From the NCBI GenBank assembly GCA_003158895.1, contig PMLO01000042.1:347-12269 (forward strand): 11,923 nt of DNA, in the 5' to 3' direction. The stretch comes from Propionibacteriaceae bacterium (GTDB lineage Bacteria > Actinomycetota > Actinomycetes > Propionibacteriales > Propionibacteriaceae). Both the position numbers and the translations under genes were made by a program. Of this stretch, positions 7,789 to 11,923 are shown one piece after another. The notes under the pieces were generated by a model. It saw only the letters and a list, made by a program, of their open reading frames with translations. It made no database searches and was not told the DNA's origin. Position 1 is the first letter of the stretch; each line of letters starts with the position of its first letter.

Positions 7789-8391
7789 CTACTTGGCCAG
7801 CGTGCGCAACGCCGCGCGCATCAACACGGCCACGCCGAGCGAAGGGTCGTCATCGGCCATCGGCTGGACCCGGTCGCACGCGGCCTCGGCATCGCGCGAG
7901 GACCAGCCCAGCCCTTCCAGGCCGAGCCGTACCTGGTCGCGCCATAGCGGGACGACCGGCGGACGTGGCGTGATCGAGTCGGAGGAGGCGAGCGCAGCCA
8001 CCTTGTCCTTGAGCTCGATGACGAGACGCTGGGCGCCGCGGCGCCCGATGCCGGGCACGGAGCTCAGCGTGGCGAGGTTCTCGGTGGCGATGGCCGTACG
8101 GAAGTCGTCGGCCGACAGCACGGACACGATCGCCAGTGCCAGCTTCGGCCCGACGCCCGTCGCCGTCTGTACGAGCTCGAACATCTCTCGACCCGAGTCG
8201 TCCGTGAATCCGTACAGGGTCAGCGAGTCCTCGCGGACCACCAGCGAGGTGGCCAGGGTCGCCTCCTGGCCAGTACGGAGCCCGGCGCACGTGCTCGGCG
8301 TGCAGAGCAGCCGAAGCCCCATCCCGCCCACGGTGACGACAGCCCACGTGGCGCCGACGGCGCTCACCACGCCGGTGACGGTCGCGATCAC
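7789..8391 (-). CDS. ruvA: Holliday junction branch migration complex subunit RuvA
   Basis: DNA-binding tetramer that holds the Holliday junction in a square-planar form and loads RuvB. It has 200 residues, the normal family length. The N-terminal OB domain spans about 1-62 (MIATVTGVV to LTLYGF). Two helix-hairpin-helix motifs follow: FELVQTATGVGPKLALAI (71-88) and LSSVPGIGRRGAQRLVIELKDK (109-130). A flexible Ser/Pro linker (about 135-147) leads to domain III (about 148-200), which contacts RuvB. The start is GTG at 8391, 7 nt after GAGGAG. It overlaps the ruvC stop by four bases (GTGA), so translation is probably coupled to ruvC. No unusual features. Confidence 0.95.
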   Translation of the reverse strand: MIATVTGVVSAVGATWAVVTVGGMGLRLLCTPSTCAGLRTGQEATLATSLVVREDSLTLYGFTDDSGREMFELVQTATGVGPKLALAIVSVLSADDFRTAIATENLATLSSVPGIGRRGAQRLVIELKDKVAALASSDSITPRPPVVPLWRDQVRLGLEGLGWSSRDAEAACDRVQPMADDDPSLGVAVLMRAALRTLAK

Positions 8392-8945
8392 GACACACTC
8401 CTCGCTGCGATGACCTGGCTCCAGGTGGTCGGTCTGGGTGATCCCCTGTCCGCTGCCTCAGCGAGGCGTGCGGCGGCAGCGCCTCGCCAGGCGTGACAGA
8501 TCGCGAGGGCCACGGCATCGGCGGCGTCTGCCGGCTTCGGCGCGCTCTCGAGCTTGAGGATCCGAGCCACCATCAGGCCGACCTGGGCCTTGTCGGCGCG
8601 ACCGGACCCACTGATCGCCGCCTTGACCTCGCTGGGCGTGTGCTGGGTGGCCGGGATGCCGTGACGAGCGGCGACCAGGAGCGCCACACCAGCAGCCTGG
8701 GCCGTACCGATGACCGTTGTGACGTTGTGCTGGGCGAAGACACGTTCCACCGCGATCGCGTCCGGATGGTGAGCGGCGATCCACTCCTCCAGCCCCAGCT
8801 CGATCTGCAGGAGGCGGCGGGCGATGTCCAGGTCCGCGCTCGTACGGATCACGCCGGCGCTGACCAGCTCCGCACGTCCAGGGGTGCCGATCACCACACC
8901 GATCCCGCAGCGCGTCAGGCCGGGATCAACGCCCATCACCAGCAC
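8388..8945 (-). CDS. ruvC: Crossover junction endodeoxyribonuclease RuvC
   Basis: Dimeric resolvase that cuts Holliday junctions symmetrically, using metal ions bound by four acidic residues. From GTG at 8945 it has 185 residues, and the four acids fall at D7 (GVDPGLTRCG), E68 (AVERVF), D140 and D143 (KPADAADAVALAICH), the standard RuvC pattern. The frame stays open to a GTG at 8966, but that start has no Shine-Dalgarno and would lie inside the SOS box. GTG 8945 has AAAGG about 8 nt upstream and gives the family's usual N-terminus, beginning just before GVDPG. An ATG at 8936 is also possible but too far from the AAAGG. Its stop overlaps the ruvA start (GTGA). It is first of the ruvC-ruvA-ruvB unit and probably induced by DNA damage through LexA. 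Confidence 0.96.
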   Translation of the reverse strand: MLVMGVDPGLTRCGIGVVIGTPGRAELVSAGVIRTSADLDIARRLLQIELGLEEWIAAHHPDAIAVERVFAQHNVTTVIGTAQAAGVALLVAARHGIPATQHTPSEVKAAISGSGRADKAQVGLMVARILKLESAPKPADAADAVALAICHAWRGAAAARLAEAADRGSPRPTTWSQVIAARSVS

Positions 8946-8958
8946 CGGCACGTCCTTT

Positions 8959-8974
8959 CCGAACACATGTTCGA
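8959..8974 (-). promoter_or_regulatory. LexA (SOS) box upstream of ruvC
   Basis: The minus strand reads TCGAAC-ATGT-GTTCGG. It matches the core CGAAC-N4-GTTCG known for LexA of Gram-positive and actinobacterial type at every fixed base, and the extended mycobacterial form TCGAAC-N4-GTTCGA at all but the last base. It ends 13 nt before the preferred ruvC GTG. A TAACCT hexamer (TANNNT, 8976-8981) lies one base upstream, so bound LexA would cover the likely transcription start. Regulation of ruv genes by LexA is established in several bacteria; here it is inferred from the site. Confidence 0.85.
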
Positions 8975-9025
8975 GAGGTTAGCCGCACGGGTCATGGTCG
9001 CTGCGATGCCACGCCGGAGGATGGA

Positions 9026-9796
<771 letters not shown>

Positions 9797-9847
9797 CGAT
9801 TCCCTTCCTCACGACCTGCCAGAAACGTGCCTACTCTACGCAACCCG

Positions 9848-9861
9848 CGCTGCAGGCAGCG
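9848..9861 (-). terminator. Small hairpin after the GNAT gene, possible weak terminator
   Basis: A 5-bp stem, CGCTG/CAGCG, around a 4-nt loop begins 9 nt after the stop codon of the upstream acetyltransferase gene and lies before the possible yebC -10. There is no T-tract and the stem is short, so this is only a candidate 3'-end structure. Confidence 0.22.
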
Positions 9862-9870
9862 AACGCACGG

Positions 9871-10872
9871 TCAATGGAGGATGCGCGCGTAGCCGACGAG
9901 GGCATCCACCGCGTCGTAGCCCAGCCCGCGGTAGCGAGCCATCTCCGCCAACGGGTCGTCGGTGTCGACGCCGAACCCCGCACCGGGCAGGCCCGCTTCG
10001 AAGAACGACGCCGCCGACGCCTGGAGGAGCAGCCCTGACAGGCCGCGGCCTCGCCAGGCCGGGATGACCCCGAGCCGGTCCGTCCAGCCCTCCTGCGGTT
10101 CGTCCTCGGAGTTGTCCTCCACGCAGTTGAGCGCATAGCCGACCACCCTGTCGCCCACCGTCAGGACCCAGGACAGCTCGGGTCGACTCCCAAGACGCGT
10201 CATCGACTCGTGCCATTGGGCGGGACCGATCTGGGTCGCGCCCGGCCTGTCGAGGAACGCCTCGTTGTGCGCGGCCAGCACGGCGACGGCGGGCACGGAG
10301 GAGTACGGGACCAGCGCGACCGCCTCGGGGATCTTCGGCCGCTTCGGAGGATGTGCCGCGTTGAACGTACGGTGCGCATCGAGGTACCAGGTCTCGGGCA
10401 GCAGACCGTACGACTCGTACAGCTCTCGTTTGGCGGTCAGCTTGGAGTCCGCGACGGCATAGACCTTGAGCGGGCCGTGATGAGCGCGCCGCGTCGCGTA
10501 GTCCCAACGCTTCGCCGCAGCCAGCTGCCACTCGAGCAGCGCGTGGCCTATGCCCTTGTCACGCCACGCGGGATGGATGCCGCCGACGAGCGTCACGCGA
10601 CGAGGAGACGTGTCCTTCGGATGCACCAGGTCGAGACCGTACGCGACGATCGATCCTTGGCGGTCCCGGCCGACGACACCGACCTCGGAGACGTCCTCGC
10701 CGGACTTCTCCAGCGACTCGAGGATCTCGTCGATGCTGTGCCGCTCCAGCGCGTCGTCGAGGTGCTCGATAGCCCCGGCGAGGGATGAGACCTCCGAATA
10801 CTCCGAGGACCGCAGGGCCTCCCAGTAGAGAGCTCCCCGGTCGCGCAGCGCCTCCAGTGGGTCGCTGACCAT
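9871..10872 (-). CDS. Tandem-domain GNAT family N-acetyltransferase
   Basis: Predicted acetyl-CoA-dependent acyltransferase of 333 residues with two GNAT domains. Each carries a recognisable acetyl-CoA-binding motif A: VGGIHPAWRDKGIGHALLEW at 96-115 (R-D-K-G-I-G loop) and LGVIPAWRGRGLSGLLL at 267-283 (R-G-R-G-L-S loop). The second domain ends with the typical GVDTDDPLAEMARYRGLGYD (301-320). The two-domain layout resembles mycothiol synthase (MshD) and similar actinobacterial proteins, but I see nothing that assigns it to MshD, and the substrate is unknown. The start is uncertain. ATG 10872 follows GGGAG at 4 nt; ATG 10905 has a GGGGTG stretch nearby; ATG 10920 lies only 10 nt past a strong hairpin and has no clear ribosome binding site. 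I chose 10872 because the residues before it look unlike a domain start. It lies where pdxT/pdxS follow yebC in Streptomyces. Confidence 0.88.
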   Translation of the reverse strand: MVSDPLEALRDRGALYWEALRSSEYSEVSSLAGAIEHLDDALERHSIDEILESLEKSGEDVSEVGVVGRDRQGSIVAYGLDLVHPKDTSPRRVTLVGGIHPAWRDKGIGHALLEWQLAAAKRWDYATRRAHHGPLKVYAVADSKLTAKRELYESYGLLPETWYLDAHRTFNAAHPPKRPKIPEAVALVPYSSVPAVAVLAAHNEAFLDRPGATQIGPAQWHESMTRLGSRPELSWVLTVGDRVVGYALNCVEDNSEDEPQEGWTDRLGVIPAWRGRGLSGLLLQASAASFFEAGLPGAGFGVDTDDPLAEMARYRGLGYDAVDALVGYARILH

Positions 10873-10930
10873 GCTGCTCCCGTGTCTCGACAAAGGCACG
10901 ACCATGTGCCACCCCGTCATCGTATCCGGC

Positions 10931-10946
10931 GGGGGTAGCGACCCCC
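10931..10946 (-). terminator. Strong GC hairpin after the 270-residue gene, probable terminator
   Basis: The minus strand reads GGGGGT-CGCT-ACCCCC, a perfect 6-bp stem with five G-C pairs and a 4-nt loop. It starts 5 nt after the TGA at 10952-10954. No T-tract follows. Position and strength suit a 3'-end stabiliser or a U-less terminator. If it does terminate, the GNAT gene needs its own promoter. A TACGAT hexamer (10919-10924) just beyond it fits TANNNT but has no clear -35. Confidence 0.45.
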
Positions 10947-10951
10947 ATCGG

Positions 10952-11764
10952 TCAGCCCCAGATGCGGCGCTGGGTCCGGGCGACGTCGCGGTCCGGGTCG
11001 GTGCGCTCCCAGAGCCTGCGCCATGCGGGCATCGACCGTACGAGCGGCGAGGTCACCTGGCCACTCACCACCTGCCACCACGTCGCGTCGTCCTCGGCCA
11101 GCAGGTCCCCGACCTCGTCGAACGATCTCTGGGCCACCGTGACCGGGTTCACGTCGCGGATCTCGTCGCCGTAGCGGACAAGGACCTCGTCGACGGTCCT
11201 CGGCGTCGGCAGGCGTGACGGAGCCTGCGGGCTCACCGCGAGCCGACGGACCACGACGGGGACGACCGCCCGCCCGTACCGCGTGGCCAGCTGGGCCGCC
11301 TGCGCAACGACGTCCGCGGCAGCGGCCGACGCGAAATCGGTGACGATGAGCACACTGCGGCCCTGGGACAGGGCTTTCGGGATGCGGGTCGTGACGACCT
11401 TCCACGACGCGGGGATGGACTCCAGCAGCACCGCGAGATCGGCGCCCGACTCGACGTGTGCGAGGGCGACCCTCGCCTCCCCCGAGCGGCTCGACAGGCC
11501 CGTGGCTTCGACCTTGACCCGCTTCAACCACCCGACGAACGGATCCCGTATGGACGCGCGTACGGGAACGGGCAGGACGCTACGGCGTTGCTGGGCCGGT
11601 ATGCGCTCGACGTCACCGGGGCTCAGGGCGCCGCGTCCCCACCGCCAGTTGCGTCCAACGAGCCGTACGTCCCTGACAAACCCCTGCAGTGGGTTGTGGA
11701 GGGACGCCGGGCGTGACCGTGACGTGCTCCGCGGGTCCGCCCAGGAGGCGAACTCCCGCGTCAT
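10952..11764 (-). CDS. Hypothetical protein, possible divergent acyltransferase-like fold
   Basis: I do not recognise this 270-residue protein. The N-terminal third is rich in Arg, Trp, Ser and Pro (for example GRNWRWGRG at 37-45) and has no signal peptide or membrane helix. From about 95 it looks globular and alternating alpha/beta. The block ALSQGRSVLIVTDFASA (131-147), then AQLATRYGRAVVPVVVRRLA (157-176), then VLVRYGDEI (194-202) and a downstream DDATWWQVV (225-233) recalls the second half of PlsC-type glycerolipid acyltransferases. There the corresponding pieces are a Gly turn plus FPEGTRS, a helix ending in VVPV, and a VRFG-like strand. The catalytic HX4D is not evident and FPEG is replaced by VTDF, so an active acyltransferase is doubtful. 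ATG 11764 overlaps the upstream stop (ATGA), and AGGTGG lies about 9 nt upstream. The reading frame is confident; the function is unknown. Confidence 0.82.
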   Translation of the reverse strand: MTREFASWADPRSTSRSRPASLHNPLQGFVRDVRLVGRNWRWGRGALSPGDVERIPAQQRRSVLPVPVRASIRDPFVGWLKRVKVEATGLSSRSGEARVALAHVESGADLAVLLESIPASWKVVTTRIPKALSQGRSVLIVTDFASAAAADVVAQAAQLATRYGRAVVPVVVRRLAVSPQAPSRLPTPRTVDEVLVRYGDEIRDVNPVTVAQRSFDEVGDLLAEDDATWWQVVSGQVTSPLVRSMPAWRRLWERTDPDRDVARTQRRIWG

Positions 11765-11923
11765 GAGACCGCCACCTGGACACCCACGGCGTCGCGGACA
11801 TACGTGATCGCGGGACGCCGGCCGAGTCGCGTCGAGGCGATCTCCAGCGCGTCGGCGTACGTGGTCGCGGCCCGGAAGCCCATGACTTCAGCGGTACGAC
11901 GGTCGGCGCCGACGAAGATCACG
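11761..11923 (-). CDS. C-terminal end of an unknown protein, possibly LarA/DUF2088 family (5' end outside window)
   Basis: A minus-strand frame open from the window edge ends with TGA at 11761-11763 and gives 53 residues: VIFVGADRRTAEVMGF, then RAATTYADALEIASTRLG, then RRPAITYVRDAVGVQVAVS. The pattern of a hydrophobic strand, a GF turn, an ALE-containing helix, then a short strand and a hydrophobic end resembles the C-terminus of nickel-pincer lactate racemase (LarA, DUF2088) proteins as I remember them. The fragment is too short to be sure. It overlaps the next gene by ATGA, which shows this is the genuine frame and that the two genes are translationally coupled. If it is LarA-like, it could be a racemase or an orphan homologue; no larB/larC/larE genes are visible here. 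Confidence 0.6.
   Translation of the reverse strand, partial: VIFVGADRRTAEVMGFRAATTYADALEIASTRLGRRPAITYVRDAVGVQVAVS

Noticed and set aside
7152..7973. Plus-strand open frame opposite ruvB and ruvA
   Set aside because: Shadow of two well-supported genes; the composition is that of reverse-complement reading and it has no plausible start signal.
8946..8966. RuvC start at GTG 8966
   Set aside because: It would place the start inside the LexA box and lacks a Shine-Dalgarno. GTG 8945 has one and gives the usual RuvC N-terminus.

Overview
The window is a stretch of high-GC chromosomal DNA of Actinomycetota type. The signs are frequent GTG starts, NNC/NNG-biased codons, the gene order yajC-secD-secF-apt-rel next to ruvC-ruvA-ruvB and yebC, a DUF349 protein beside rel, and a LexA box of the actinobacterial/Gram-positive form (CGAAC-N4-GTTCG) in front of ruvC. 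From memory, the order matches Streptomyces and related genomes. A member of the Propionibacteriales (for example Nocardioidaceae) would fit, but the family cannot be fixed from this window.

Layout from left to right: (1) 1-252, plus strand, the C-terminal end of a DUF349 protein, convergent with everything that follows. (2) 266-6622, minus strand, a tightly packed block transcribed as yajC-secD-secF-apt-rel. It covers the accessory part of the Sec translocon, adenine salvage and the bifunctional (p)ppGpp synthetase/hydrolase. Gaps are 1-11 nt except apt to rel (58 nt), which holds a perfect 7-bp inverted repeat. (3) 6747-8945, minus strand, the Holliday junction genes ruvC-ruvA-ruvB, overlapping or nearly touching, with an SOS box 13 nt upstream of the preferred ruvC start. 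(4) 9026-9796, minus strand, yebC. (5) 9871-11923, minus strand, a less conserved segment. It has a tandem-GNAT acetyltransferase, an unrecognised 270-residue protein whose second half faintly recalls glycerolipid acyltransferases, and the last 53 codons of a gene possibly related to LarA (DUF2088). The last two share an ATGA stop/start overlap.

The left three quarters is ordinary conserved housekeeping DNA: protein export, purine salvage feeding the nucleotide pool, stringent response, and SOS-inducible branch migration and resolution. I found no phage, transposon, CRISPR, toxin-antitoxin or defence system and no RNA gene. No stretch longer than 300 bases lacks a gene. The points most worth following are the ruvC SOS box and the start it implies, the inverted repeat before rel, the unassigned two-gene unit at the right edge, and an excess of the palindromic word CGTACG associated with particular codon pairs.
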